Assembly (NCBI GenBank): GCA_022414725.1
Contig: JAJSRW010002113.1
Location: 1 to 64,000 of the forward strand
Direction of reading: 5' to 3'
Length of the DNA: 64,000 nucleotides
DNA from: Microglena sp. YARC
Lineage: Eukaryota > Chlorophyta > Chlorophyceae > Chlamydomonadales > Chlamydomonadaceae
The notes beneath the pieces are model-generated. The model ran no database searches, was not told the origin of the DNA, and was given only the letters and a program-made list of their open reading frames with translations. Within the stretch, counting starts at the first letter, position 1; each line of letters starts with the position of its first letter. This document shows, piece by piece, positions 21,440 through 31,599 of the stretch. A program made the translations under genes and the position numbers.

Positions 21440-22250
21440 GGGCAAGCGGTTATGATTTGTTTCACCTAAGGGCCATAAGCAGACGTGGCTGGAGTATACT
21501 TAATAAGGATACTTATAAGGATTACTTGTGACACCATTATCACATTTTAGGAATGTCTGCCTCGTTTTTAGTTATTAGTTATTGAGCTCCCAGGTCCAGG
21601 TCCAGGTCCATGAGGAGTGATAGGATAATGGACAACGTAATTTGTGGACAAGAAGTTATGATTTGTTTAACCTAAGGAACCTAAGCAGACGTGGACTGAG
21701 TTAAGGATTTCTTGCGACACCATTACTAAGCAGACGTGGACTGAGTATAAAGATTTCTTGTGAAACCATTACTAAGCAGACGTGGACTGAGTATACGGAT
21801 TTATTGTGAAACCATTACTAAGCAGACGGGGATAAGCGGTTTTGGTTTTGTTTCACCTATGGGACCTAAGCAGACGTAGACTGAGTATAAGGATTTCTTG
21901 TTGAACCATTACTAAGCAGACGTGGACTGAGTATACGGATTTATTGTAGAACCATTACAAAGCAGACGGGGACAAGCGGGTAGGATTTGTTATTTTGTTT
22001 CACCTATGGAACCTAAGCAGACGTGGACTGAGTATACGGATTTCTTGTAGAACCATTACTAAGCAAACGGGGACAAGCGGTTTCGATTTGTTATTTTGTT
22101 TCACCTATGGGACCTAAGCAGACGTGGACTGAGTATACGGATTTATTGTAGAACCATTAGTAAGCAAACGGGGACAAGCGGTTTTGATTTGTTTCACCTA
22201 TGGGACCTATGCAGACGTGAACAGAGTAGAAGGATTAATTGTGTCACCAA
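21440..22250 (+). repeat. tandem repeat of about 90-125 bp
   Basis: Six or more copies of a unit holding 'cctaagcagacgtggactga', 'gtatacggatttattgt', 'accattactaagcagac' and 'ggggacaagcggtt'. Confidence 0.85.
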
Positions 22251-22275
22251 TAGAACATGTAATGCACATCAGCCT

Positions 22276-22487
22276 CATAGCTGTTCTTTTCAGCTACAAG
22301 CTGCAGCTTCTAGGAATCTTCCTGAGCCAGCCACTGGGCGAAGCCTCAAGATGGCTACAATATAGATAAAACTGGTTGTGTACTTGTGTCAGCTTCAAGT
22401 TGCACTTGGTTGCATTAGGTTTGGCTGACTAGCCAGTCAGGTGAGATGCCTAGACGCTGCTGCTCGTAGCTGAAAATAAAAGCTATG
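22276..22487. mobile_element. MITE family M2, with target duplication
   Basis: A 212-bp copy running from 'catagctgttcttttcagct' to 'gctgaaaataaaagctatg'. The 8-bp flanks are atcagcct and gtcagcct, identical in seven of eight positions. Confidence 0.8.
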
Positions 22488-24139
22488 GTCAGCCTCGTAT
22501 TCAGTTTTGAGCTCCCAGTCTCTAAATCTACGCCCAGGGTCCCAGACCCTCCGAGATACAACAGACTATAAAAAATATGTGACTGCGACGCAACCGAGTA
22601 ACCGACCCACTGATCTGTGCTGGGACGCAACGGACCTATATTTCTTCACCAAGACGCGAGACGCAGCGTTCTAAACAAGTAAACAACCCGGGTTATAACT
22701 TTTAACACATCTTACCGGTATTAAATGTGTCAAGAAACGCCAAGTTGAGTTGTATGCACAATTGCACAGCACTGACCAGGCCCCCGCCGCTTACAATTTG
22801 TTGCAGTCAGTTCACCAGTGTTTGTTTTCAAACTGCATTTTCTGTTTTAAAGATTGGGCAAGTCCCTTTACCTTATTTGGCTACCCCTGGACTGTAAACA
22901 TACACACGTGATGGAGCATATTATGCATGGGCGAGCAGCCTTTATGGCTGGAGCCATGTAACCCAGTTCAAATTCAAGTAAAGGCATTAAGAATCAATGA
23001 CTAAGTAGCTGTAAAATAGTTCTTCCATGTCCCCCCCCCCCCCCCCTCCTTCCCCCCTTTGGATAATCAAATTAGCATGGGTGTTGTGACATGTTACAAG
23101 AACCCCACAGTACCGGTATACAAGGCATCACATCCCCAACCCCCAAATTTCGTGTTACCTGCAAAACGTTAGGTGTACTTGGGGAGACAGACTAGTTAAC
23201 ATGGTGTGAATGGTGTGATACTCTGATATTCGTGTGTCGGACTGTCGGTTTGTGTCGTTTGTACACACACTGATCTAAATTTGTCTGGACCGATGGACCC
23301 CAGCCTGTAGCCCCCTAGATGAGCACTTGACCCATTGCATGGATTCCAAACCTCCTAGACCAGTTCAACTTTGAATAATTGTTTCAAGCTACGTGGTTTC
23401 TGTGGGTGTCGCACTGGGGTACTTCCAAGCAACAATTGGTAGAAGGTGAGCAGCCCATAGCACTGGGCTGAAAAGTTTGCTGAAAACGTGTAGCAACACA
23501 ATGCAATTCAATGTACCTTCAACATGCCTCAAATACTGCTAATTGATTGCTCAATTGTCCAAATGCTGAATCCTTAAGCTTGACAACATAAGACTGTTCG
23601 AAGTTGGGTCACTTAGACATTACATGGGGGGGGTAAAAAGGAAGCTAAAATCCCCTAACATTTCTGTTGGTGACAGCGAGTTGTTTGTTGCCCAGGGGTA
23701 GCCAAATAGGCTGCCGGGTCTTGCCCAACCATGATATCAGGTGGGGCTAAGACAAAAAAACTGATGAACTCAACCCCAAACAAGAGTTTTACAGACAAGG
23801 GCCTTGAGTAAATGCTAGAGTGACAAATCAATCTGCGATTACATCGCAGCTTACTGTAGATATGAAACCAGAACAAGGGCTGAACCTGCGTAGCGCACAC
23901 CACGACCACCACACAACCAGCAGCCCCACGACCACCACACCACACCACCACCACCACCACATCGCAGCTTACTGTGTTCTTAAACTCACTGCCCTGGTTT
24001 CCGTGGGTGCCGCACGGGAGGACTTGTTTTTGGAGAATGTCGAGCAGCCCAGAGTTGGATAAGTAATAATTCAATTATATCATGTTCTATTACCACATCA
24101 AACCTAAGCATACAAGGCATTTCTTTAAACTGTCCAGAT
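22488..24139. other. gene-free repeat-rich stretch
   Basis: It holds a 'gacgcaac' block (22520-22670), an R3 copy near 22815-22905, a poly-C tract near 23031-23046, a reverse R2 copy near 23400-23520, a reverse R3 copy near 23675-23800 and CCA-rich sequence near 23900-23960. No gene was recognised. Confidence 0.5.
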
Positions 24140-24324
24140 CAGGGTACTTCCATTGACCAAATTGGCCAGCGCTTTAGCGCACTTGATAACAGAACAACTG
24201 CGCTTTGTAGTGCAAAAAGCGCAAACATTGCTAGCTGCGCCCACAGGGGGTTGCAAAAAACTGCGCGAAACGCACAGTGGAGCTCAAAAAGGCAGCGCGC
24301 CAGCGCGTGCTTGGAAGTACCCTG
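24140..24324. mobile_element. MITE family M1, with perfect target duplication
   Basis: A 185-bp element, CAGGGTACTTC...GGAAGTACCCTG, flanked by gtccagat at 24132-24139 and 24325-24332. Confidence 0.9.
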
Positions 24325-24454
24325 GTCCAGATCCACCTGATGGCACACTGTCCTCAGTAATGTAACAAACTAGTGTTTATGTTATCTCAGGCCGCATCCG
24401 GTGAGCAGCATGAAGGCTGATATAAAAAAAATGACAAGGCCTAGGCGCGTTGCA

Positions 24455-24650
24455 AGTAACCTGAAAATTGGCAGGGAGTATTGGCTATCAGAGCGACAGG
24501 TGGCACCGGAATCGAGTGCAGCTGACCGAAGCCAGGCCTTGTGACAGGCCCAGGGCCAGTTAGGGCCAGGATGTCTTGTGGTCAGACGGACACCGGGTGA
24601 CAAGAGGGGCTCCCGCCCCTCTAGAAGGGGGGGCTCCGCCAAAAACAAGA
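24455..24650 (+). repeat. dispersed repeat R1, diverged copy
   Basis: It matches R1 from 'gaaaattggcagggagta' to the terminal hairpin 'ggggctcccgcccctctaga' and 'ggggggctccgcc'. Confidence 0.65.
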
Positions 24651-24920
24651 ACTCTCGTAGTATCAAAGTGTGTGGCTTCCAAAGCAGGAGTACATAGTAT
24701 GGGCTGTCAATCTCGTACTGGTTTGGGATTTCTCACAAGATATCATACTTGTACAAGAAAACGTAAATTGTTTCTTCAAAAATCGGTATGAGACCAAGGA
24801 GAAATTCCGTGTAATAGCCTTTACATGTCGAGCATAGTGCTACACTGGTGGGCTGCGTTAGGACATCATGTACATACTACAAGTCACATGGCTGGGTTGT
24901 GATGTCAGAAAGGTGCAGCA

Positions 24921-25123
24921 CACAGCCTTTCTTTTCTGCTACCAGCAGCAGCTTCTAGGCAGCTCCCCTGGCTTGCTACCCGGGCCAAGCCTATAGCTAG
25001 ATAGTGCATCTGGAAAATGACAAATTATCTGTCCAATACGGTCGGGATCTTGGGGCTTAGCCCAGTGGCAAGCTCAAGGAGCTGCCTGGGAGCTGCTGTT
25101 CATAGCGGAAAACAAAAGCTTTG
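24921..25123. mobile_element. MITE family M2, with perfect target duplication
   Basis: A 203-bp copy, 'cacagcctttcttttctgct' to 'gcggaaaacaaaagctttg', flanked by gtgcagca at 24913-24920 and 25124-25131. It lies just past the 3' UTR of BTB gene 4. Confidence 0.88.
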
Positions 25124-25332
25124 GTGCAGCATACGGCATATGCAGCACGCAAGTGTTGTATTGGGGAAATGGGTGCTGTTGATTCGAGTTTAGATATACA
25201 TCTAGATCAGCAGTCAAACTTTACTCTACACCCTGAAGCGGTGAACGGGTGGCATCGTGCAACAGCTTGGTTGCATGCCCCTTTTAGGCAGGCTGCATGT
25301 GTACTTGTACATAAGAATGGCTGGTACCAACA

Positions 25333-26928
25333 TCAGTCAATTTCGGCAATTCTTAGAAGCACTGGCAGGTTGCCATCCTTGTCCAGATAGCTTCCCAGGC
25401 AGGAGAAATCATCCAAAGCGTCCACTCTGGCCACTTCCCAGACATGGGCCCTGTGTACCGGTACGAAATCGTCAACCACCCCCAACAGAAACCCTTTATC
25501 GCCAAGTACGCAGCTAGCCTTGACATGGACCAATTGGACCATTGGACTGCGTTTTCTGTGTAGGAAACCTGACGTTCTTACAACAAAGCCAACGGATATC
25601 ACAAACGTCTTCTTGGAGCCGTCAGACACTAGCTGCACAAACAAAGTGATCCAGAAATCGTATCCATTGAATCGGATTTCATTACGAATTGTGTGCTTAG
25701 CTCGTTGTGACCTTCGTGCCCTTTGTCCTTTTTGAGACTGTTGCACTGATGTCAAAAGCTTAGTCAGATCTTCTTTTGGGACAAGCTTAAGGAATTTTCT
25801 TCGCTTGTTGTCCTCCTGATGGTCCCGCTTGTCCCTGAACCATGCCACACTACTACCGTAAACAGATTGCAGCCTTCTCTGCAGGGATGCGGCCTTCACA
25901 GGATTGCTGACCTGATAAATCTTCCATGCAGCAGCATCACTCAGCACGGCAGGGTCCACTGGGAGCCATGGTGCAACAACATTCAATTTAGTTATGAACG
26001 ATGTTGTTAAGTCTCCCAAACGGAGGACGTTCCAGAAAGCCCCCAGTTGTTCCTTGCTGATTAGGTTGGCCCAGTCCTCACCCATCCACGCGCCCATGAG
26101 TGCGAGGACTTCATTCTCTGACATGACTTCCAACTCGTCTGAGTCAAATAGAGCAAGCACTGTGAGAAAGTCCAGTCGTTGGAACTCCACCATTGATCTG
26201 CTCCTCAACAACCTCCGAACAATACGGAAGCGTTGAATTTGGTGAGACAAGCACCTCTCCATAAGAACCTGGATGGTCGCATGCTCAACCAGTGCTGGAG
26301 CAGCCCTCTTCAAGGAGAAGACATAGTTCACAGCTTTTACCGACTCACAGTCTTCTGAGCTCAGGGCTGAGATGGCCTCTGCACATTGATCAGTGCAAAC
26401 CTCCAAACGATCTGCCAAGCGGTACACCTGAACCAACAGCATGGCCCTGTTGACATCCAACCCTTGCTCACCGGACAGGGCACTTGCCACCTCCTCAGCC
26501 AGGTTGCCTGAGTACATGGAGCGACACAACACCTCACATGCTAACAGCTCGTCTTGCTCCACTGGAAGCTCCAAGATTTCAGGTTGGCGATCCATTAGCT
26601 GTAGGGCAGGAGATGTGACAAATAGACAAACCGCCCCTTTGCATTCCACTGGTAGAAGACGAATACTCAAGCCATCACCCATGGCCTGTAGCTCCCTAAA
26701 CTCTTTCGCCCTCATCAGCATGGCTTTTATGACGGGTGAGCTGGAAGCCAAGACGAGTTTGTGCGTGTAAAACGAGCGCACATCATCCAAGGACAATCCA
26801 GTGCACAGTCTTTTAGCTGGAGGACCGTCGCTAGCGAGGTCACTGTTTGAGAAACTGCCACTTTGCGAGCTCCGTAGGACCAGGCGTAGATCCGCATAGG
26901 TAGGTTGGTCGAACTCGGCCTTGAACAT
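25333..26928 (-). CDS. BTB-BACK protein with MATH-like C-terminus (paralogue 4)
   Basis: Intronless, 531 residues, start MFKAEFDQPTYADL, minus strand. BTB core: HKLVLASSSPVIKAMLMRAKE, CRSMYSGNL and LLVQVYRLADRLEV. BACK part: SENEVLALMGAWMGEDW. The linker before the MATH-like domain is longer and more basic than in the others (KGQRARRSQRAKH near 420), giving a possible nuclear-localisation-like patch. The tail ends DDFSCLGSYLDKDGNLPVLL. It is transcribed divergently from paralogue 5 with about 630 bp between the start codons. Its 3' UTR carries the family element (reverse complement of 'ggcatcgtgcaacagctt', 25251-25268). The CUL3-adaptor role is inferred from the family. Confidence 0.87.
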   Translation of the reverse strand: MFKAEFDQPTYADLRLVLRSSQSGSFSNSDLASDGPPAKRLCTGLSLDDVRSFYTHKLVLASSSPVIKAMLMRAKEFRELQAMGDGLSIRLLPVECKGAVCLFVTSPALQLMDRQPEILELPVEQDELLACEVLCRSMYSGNLAEEVASALSGEQGLDVNRAMLLVQVYRLADRLEVCTDQCAEAISALSSEDCESVKAVNYVFSLKRAAPALVEHATIQVLMERCLSHQIQRFRIVRRLLRSRSMVEFQRLDFLTVLALFDSDELEVMSENEVLALMGAWMGEDWANLISKEQLGAFWNVLRLGDLTTSFITKLNVVAPWLPVDPAVLSDAAAWKIYQVSNPVKAASLQRRLQSVYGSSVAWFRDKRDHQEDNKRRKFLKLVPKEDLTKLLTSVQQSQKGQRARRSQRAKHTIRNEIRFNGYDFWITLFVQLVSDGSKKTFVISVGFVVRTSGFLHRKRSPMVQLVHVKASCVLGDKGFLLGVVDDFVPVHRAHVWEVARVDALDDFSCLGSYLDKDGNLPVLLRIAEID

Positions 26929-27556
26929 ATCGTGTAGGGAGCAGAATGCCTGGACAGCAAGAACTCACGTCAAGATGATCAGTGAGGGGCATATGCAGTA
27001 GAAAAGAAAGTGAAATAGTCGCACAGCGTCATGTGATGGAAGAAGAGCGAATCGATGGTCCCAAAGTGTTGTATTTATCATAAGCAGTACGCCTAATCTG
27101 CGTTCAACAGGAATCCCTGGTAGAGAAAGGCCTGGCTTCGACCGTTTCGTACAGTTTCAGATCCATAGGACCCATCGCCTGCGTACTCCGCTCTTCTTGA
27201 GCCATACGCCCCTTTCAGAGAGTCCCTTTTATTTCATTTTTGGCGGATCCTACCCTTCTGGGAGGCGTGAGCCCAGGGCGTGAGCCCCAGGGTCACCCCC
27301 CGGGTCACCCTTGTGCGACCGACGCCGACTGCTTGCGTGCGCGTGCGACCGAGACGAAGCCTGACACGACAGCCAACGGCGGCCAACGGTCTCGAAACCA
27401 TCTGGCTTCGTTCCGCTCGATTCCGTTGCCACCTTTCATTCTCCAACAATTTTCGCGTCGCATGCGGCGCTGCTAGGACTTGTCTGATACACATGCGACC
27501 CACTGATCCTCTTGGCATTAATTCTTAGTGTCCAGGCAATCTGCTCCCACTACGAT
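26929..27556. promoter_or_regulatory. divergent intergenic region of BTB genes 4 and 5
   Basis: The two start codons face away from each other across about 628 bp, so promoters for both must lie here. Both sides carry the family element next to the ATG ('caggcattctgctccct' for gene 4, 'aggcaatctgctccc' for gene 5). The middle is occupied by a reversed R1 repeat (about 27235-27490), so a mobile repeat sits between, or within, the two promoters. Confidence 0.5.
27235..27490 (-). repeat. dispersed repeat R1, reverse, GC-rich copy
   Basis: Reverse R1 copy with 'ttttggcggatcctaccctt', 'gaagcctgacacgacagcca', 'ccgttgccacctttc' and 'gctaggacttgt'. It is diverged from the other copies and CpG-rich. 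Confidence 0.65.
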
Positions 27557-29062
27557 ATGTTCAAGGGCTGGTTCAATCAACCTATCTTCGCAGATTTATG
27601 TCTGGTCCTGCGGACCTCGCGTCATGGCAGTCACTCGAGCAGCGACCTCGCTACTAGCGATCCTTCATCGAAAAGACGGTGCCCAGGATTGTCCCCGGAT
27701 GATCTGCGCTCGTTCCAAACTCACCAACTAGTCTTGGCGTCCAGCTCCCCCGTCATCAGAGCAATGTTGCTGAGGGCGAAGGAGCTGAGAGGCCTACAGG
27801 CCGTGGGTGCAGGCTTGAGTGTCCGTCTTCTACCAGTGGAGTGCAGTGGGTCGGTTTGTCTACTTGCAACCCCTCCTGCCCTACAGCTAACATATCTGCA
27901 GCCTGAAATCTTGGAGCTACCCATGGAGCAGGAGGAGCTGTTGGCATGCGAGGTGCTATTTCGCTCCATGTACTCAGGCAACCTGACTGTGGAGGTGAGA
28001 AGTGCTCTGTCCAGTGAGCAGGGGGCAGGTGTCAGCAGGGTCATACTGTTAGTGCAGGTGTACCGCTTGGCAGATCGTTTGGAGGTGTGCACTGATCAAT
28101 GTGCAGAGGCCATCTCAGCCCTTAGCTCAGCAGACTGTGCGTCCGTAGATGCTGCGAACTCCGTCTTCTTATCGAAGTGGACCGCCCCAGCCCTTGTTGA
28201 GCACGTGACCATCAAGGCTCTTTTGAAAAAGTGCCTATCTCAGGTTGTTGCACGTTTCGGTGTTATCAGGAGGGTACTTCGTAACAACAGTTTGAGGAAA
28301 GAATTCAAGCAGTTAGATTTTCTCACAGTCCTTGCTTTCTTTCAGTCGGATGATTTGGAAGTCGTGTCGGAGAATGACATCCTCACACTCATGGGCATGT
28401 GGATGGGTGAAGACTGGGCCAACCTAATCAGCAAGGAGGAACTGGGGGATTTCTGGAGCGTCTTCGGCCTGGGAGGATTGACAACATCATTCATAACTAA
28501 ATTAACTGTAGTTGCACCATGGCTATCCGTGGACCCTGTTGTGTTGGGCGATGCAGCAGCGTGGATGTGGTATCGGGACACAGATCCTGTGAGAGCTGCC
28601 TCCATGCAAAAAAGGCTGCAATCTACCCATGGCAATAGTGGGGCTTGGTTCTGGAACCATCGGAAGTACTGCGAGGTACGCGGCTTCAAGAAGATGCATC
28701 GCTTCTCTGCTGGAGGATTGGCCAAGCTCCTAACATCAGTGCAACACACGGGGGCTGTAGGGGATGTGTACACTATGAGAGGTACACAAGGCACATTCAG
28801 CGGATACGATTTCTTCCCTACTCTGTTCGTCCAACTAGTGTCCACCCATGTCGAGAAAACGTTTGTTATGTCCGTTGGCTTTGAGGTTAGACGATCAGAT
28901 TTCATATCAAAAGGAGGCCCTCCGATATTGGTCCATGTCAAAGCTACTTGCAGCCTGGGCGAGGGCAAAGTCTCCTTGGGTAAGGTCGAGGATTTCGTGG
29001 ATGAGAACCATGCCTGGGAATTGGCAAGAATGAGCACTTCAGATAATTTCTCGTGCCTGTGA
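27557..29062 (+). CDS. BTB-BACK protein with MATH-like C-terminus (paralogue 5), truncated by a nonsense codon
   Basis: Intronless, 501 residues from the ATG of MFKGWFNQPIFADL. BTB core: HQLVLASSSPVIRAML, RSMYSGNL and LLVQVYRLADRLEV. BACK part: SENDILTLMGMWMGEDW. The frame stops at TGA 29060-29062, inside the motif that reads SCLGRYL or SCLGSYL in every paralogue. A GGA-to-TGA change (one base) explains it, and the frame stays open for 19 further family-like residues (RYLDKEGNLPVQL...) to the normal stop at 29120-29122. The truncated protein lacks the last strand of the MATH-like domain. It may still fold, may be read through, or the gene may be dying. A spliced 3' end is also possible because GT dinucleotides flank the site. 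Extra tail copies follow downstream. Confidence 0.82.
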   Translation: MFKGWFNQPIFADLCLVLRTSRHGSHSSSDLATSDPSSKRRCPGLSPDDLRSFQTHQLVLASSSPVIRAMLLRAKELRGLQAVGAGLSVRLLPVECSGSVCLLATPPALQLTYLQPEILELPMEQEELLACEVLFRSMYSGNLTVEVRSALSSEQGAGVSRVILLVQVYRLADRLEVCTDQCAEAISALSSADCASVDAANSVFLSKWTAPALVEHVTIKALLKKCLSQVVARFGVIRRVLRNNSLRKEFKQLDFLTVLAFFQSDDLEVVSENDILTLMGMWMGEDWANLISKEELGDFWSVFGLGGLTTSFITKLTVVAPWLSVDPVVLGDAAAWMWYRDTDPVRAASMQKRLQSTHGNSGAWFWNHRKYCEVRGFKKMHRFSAGGLAKLLTSVQHTGAVGDVYTMRGTQGTFSGYDFFPTLFVQLVSTHVEKTFVMSVGFEVRRSDFISKGGPPILVHVKATCSLGEGKVSLGKVEDFVDENHAWELARMSTSDNFSCL

Positions 29063-29122
29063 AGGTACTTGGACAAGGAAGGCAACCTGCCAGTGCAACT
29101 AATAATTGAAGCAATCGACTGA
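29063..29122 (+). pseudogene. original coding tail of BTB gene 5 beyond the nonsense codon
   Basis: In-frame continuation of gene 5 with family residues RYLDKEGNLPVQLIIEAID and a TGA at 29120-29122, where the paralogues end. Confidence 0.85.
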
Positions 29123-29124
29123 TG

Positions 29125-29187
29125 GTGGCGGTGATGGTGGTGGTGGCAGTGGTGATGGCAGTGGTGGTGGCAGTGGTGGTGGCAGTG
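29125..29187 (+). repeat. ggtggtggcagt microsatellite
   Basis: Degenerate GGT/GGCAGT repeats separate the original tail from the first extra tail copy. Confidence 0.8.
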
Positions 29188-29564
29188 CCTGGGAAGATAC
29201 CTGTCCAAGGAGGGTAACTTGCCAATGCATCTAAGAATTGAAGCAATCGACTGATGCTGGTACAAGCCAACCTAATTGGCACACTCGCATGCAGCCATGC
29301 CTGGGAGGTGGTCAGAGTTGCTTGTTTCAATGATTCCTCGTGCCTGGGAAGCTACCTGGACAAGGATGGCTACCTGCCAGTGCAACTAAGAATTGCCGAA
29401 ATCGACTGATGTTGGTACGAGGCATCGTAATTGGCACACATGCATGTAGCCATGCCTGGGAGGTGGTCAGAGTTGCCTGTTTGAATGATTCCTCGTGCCT
29501 GGGAATCTACCTAGACAAGGATAGCTACTCGCCAGTGCAATTAAGAATTGCCCAAATCGGCTGA
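29186..29564 (+). pseudogene. three extra tandem copies of the BTB coding tail
   Basis: Copy 2 (29186-29252) reads CLGRYLSKEGNLPMHLRIEAID then stop. Copy 3 (29296-29408) reads HAWEVVRVACFNDSSCLG and on to QLRIAEID then stop. Copy 4 (29448-29564) is nearly the same and ends QLRIAQIG then stop. The pieces between carry the family 3'-UTR phrase 'gatgctggtacaagcc'. Each copy therefore holds the last 20-35 codons plus the start of the 3' UTR. They may be dead duplicates or alternative 3' exons. Confidence 0.8.
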
Positions 29565-29626
29565 TGTTGGTGCGAGCCATTTTAAATTGCACACAAACAT
29601 GCAGCCGACCCTATGGGGGGATGTAT

Positions 29627-29829
29627 CATAGCTTTTCTTCTCAGCTACGGGCAGCAGCTTCTAGGTAGCTCCCTGAGCCATCCACTGGGCTAAGCACCAA
29701 GACTTCAACAGCATTGAAAAGATAACTCTGTCAGTATACGGATGCATATTGTTGCTACATGTTTGGCTGGGTAGCAAGCTTGGGGAGCTGTCTAGAAGCT
29801 ACTGTTGGTAGCTGAAAAGAAAAGCTATG
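29627..29829. mobile_element. MITE family M2 in the 3' UTR of BTB gene 5
   Basis: A 203-bp copy with ends 'catagcttttcttctcagct' and 'gctgaaaagaaaagctatg'. It separates the tail copies from the conserved 3'-UTR element gagctgttgcatgatg (29840-29855). No clear TSD. Confidence 0.8.
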
Positions 29830-30091
29830 ATATGTGCCTGAGCTGTTGCATGATGTCAACCATTCATCCCTTCAAGGCTCTGATTCGAAGGCATGGCCCT
29901 GACGAGGGCCAGTACATGGTGCCCCCCTGAGCTTGTATTTATATACACATATGTCTCAGGTGCAAGTGTCACTTCCGCTGTAAGCCTTATAGTGCTTGGC
30001 TGCCTTGGAATTTTAAAAATCTGTGTGGTCCAGCTGTTGATTGCATGGACGAATTCTGATATGGGTGTATATATAAACTCGAACTGACAAT

Positions 30092-30287
30092 CAGGGTACT
30101 ACATGACGCGCACTATTGCGCGCTGGCGTTAAAGGTTTTGGAGCCCGACTGCGCGATTGACACAATTTTGTAACCTCCCTCTGGGCGCAGCTCGCAGATT
30201 TCCGTTTTCAGTTGAGTCAAAAGCGCAGCCCAAAAGGAGGCAGTTGCGTCAAAAGCGCATCCCAAAATGACAAAATGTAATACCCTG
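30092..30287. mobile_element. MITE family M1, divergent subfamily
   Basis: A 196-bp element with ends CAGGGTACTAC and TAATACCCTG but a different interior ('ggagcccgactgcgcgattg', 'cctccctctgggcgcagc'). The fragment at 33343 shares this interior. No TSD is visible. Confidence 0.7.
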
Positions 30288-30331
30288 ATGCCAACACCCA
30301 TTCACCCAATACAACACTTGAGTGCCGCTAA

Positions 30332-30534
30332 CATTGTTTCTTTCTCGGACTACACGCAACAGCTTCTAGGCAGCTCCTTTTACCCACCCTTGGGCCAAAC
30401 CTAAAGCTAGCTAGTGTGTCTGCAAGCTGGGATGACAAGCATTCTAATGCAGCTGTAATCTTTGGCCTCGGCTCAGTGTATGGCTATTGTAGTTAGATGG
30501 AAGCTGCTACGCATAGCCTGAAAAAGAAATTGTG
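30332..30534. mobile_element. MITE family M2
   Basis: A 203-bp copy directly followed, after an 8-bp TSD unit, by a second M2 copy. Its own outer flank does not match, so it is the older of the pair. Confidence 0.75.
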
Positions 30535-30542
30535 CCCAGTGC

Positions 30543-30744
30543 CAAAGCTTTTCTTTTCAGCTACCAGTAGTAGCTTCTAGGCAGCTTCCCTGGCTTGCTG
30601 CCCATCCAAACCTAAATCAACCTCGTGCACGTTGAAGCTGGCATAATCAGCTTTCTGGGACTGTACAATCTTGGGGCTTAGCCCAATCGCTAGCTCAGGA
30701 AGCTACCTAGAAGCTGCTGCTCATAGCCAGAAAAAAGAGCAATG
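30543..30744. mobile_element. MITE family M2, with perfect target duplication
   Basis: A 202-bp copy, 'caaagcttttcttttcagct' to 'agaaaaaagagcaatg', flanked by cccagtgc at 30535-30542 and 30745-30752. Confidence 0.88.
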
Positions 30745-30774
30745 CCCAGTGCCTTCCCGTGTGTGCGAACAGAG

Positions 30775-30905
30775 ATAGGATTGGACTGGCTGGATTGTTA
30801 CATGTTTTTCCAGCCGACTTAAGGCTGCTCCCTGTCTTCCAATTCCAAGCCCCCCCTGTGCGATACCCACGGGAAGTAGGGAGCATGCTAAGCAGATTAA
30901 ACAGA
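30775..30905 (+). repeat. dispersed repeat R2
   Basis: Forward copy with 'ggctggattgttacatgttt', 'ggctgctccctgtcttccaa' and 'gtgcgatacccacggga'. Confidence 0.65.
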
Positions 30906-30944
30906 CTTATCCGCCCTAAGCCGACATGGGCGGACTAGGGTCTG

Positions 30945-31370
30945 GCGTTTTGCATAGCCAGCCAAAGGATGGCTTGCGACTTTGTGTGTGTGCTTTTTTG
31001 AAGTCAAGCCAGGCAAGCCAAGCCAAAGGATGGCTTGTGACTTTGTGTGTGTGCTTGTTTGAAGTCAAGCCAGGCAAGCCAAGCCAAAGGATGGCTTGTG
31101 ACTTTGTGTGTGTGCTTGTTTGAAGTCAAGCCAGGCAAGCCAAGCCAAAGGATGGCTTGTGACTTTGTGTGTGTGCTTGTTTGAAGTCAAGCCAGGCAAG
31201 CCAAGCCAAAGGATGGCTTGTGACTTTGTGTGTGTGCTTGTTTGAAGTCAAGCCAGGCAAGCCAAGCCAAAGGATGGCTTGTGACTTTGTGTGTGTGCTT
31301 GTTTGAAGTCAAGCCAGGCAAGCCAAGCCAAAGGATGGCTTGTGGCTTTGTATGGAATTGTTTGAAGTTA
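30945..31370 (+). repeat. 61-bp tandem repeat, seven copies
   Basis: The unit holds 'aaaggatggcttgtgacttt', 'gtgtgtgtgcttgtttgaag' and 'tcaagccaggcaagccaagc'. The 'ggatggctt' core recurs every 61 bp from 30967 to 31333. Single related copies lie near 41385-41430 and 41500. Confidence 0.92.
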
Positions 31371-31599
31371 AGGCTGGCTATTACGGAAAAATAACTTTAT
31401 TTTTTACGCGTCGCCATTCCGTCGCTGCATTGCGACGCATAGGTCCGGCTAAACTAGTCAGAAATGCCCCCCCCAAACCCCGAAACCTGGGGGGCAGCAC
31501 GTCGCGCTGGGGTCGTACAGAGTCGCTCAATTTGCGACAAGTCGCACGAACAAAAAACTGGTGGTGGTCAAGCTCTCTAGTCTCCACCAGGTTGATCAG

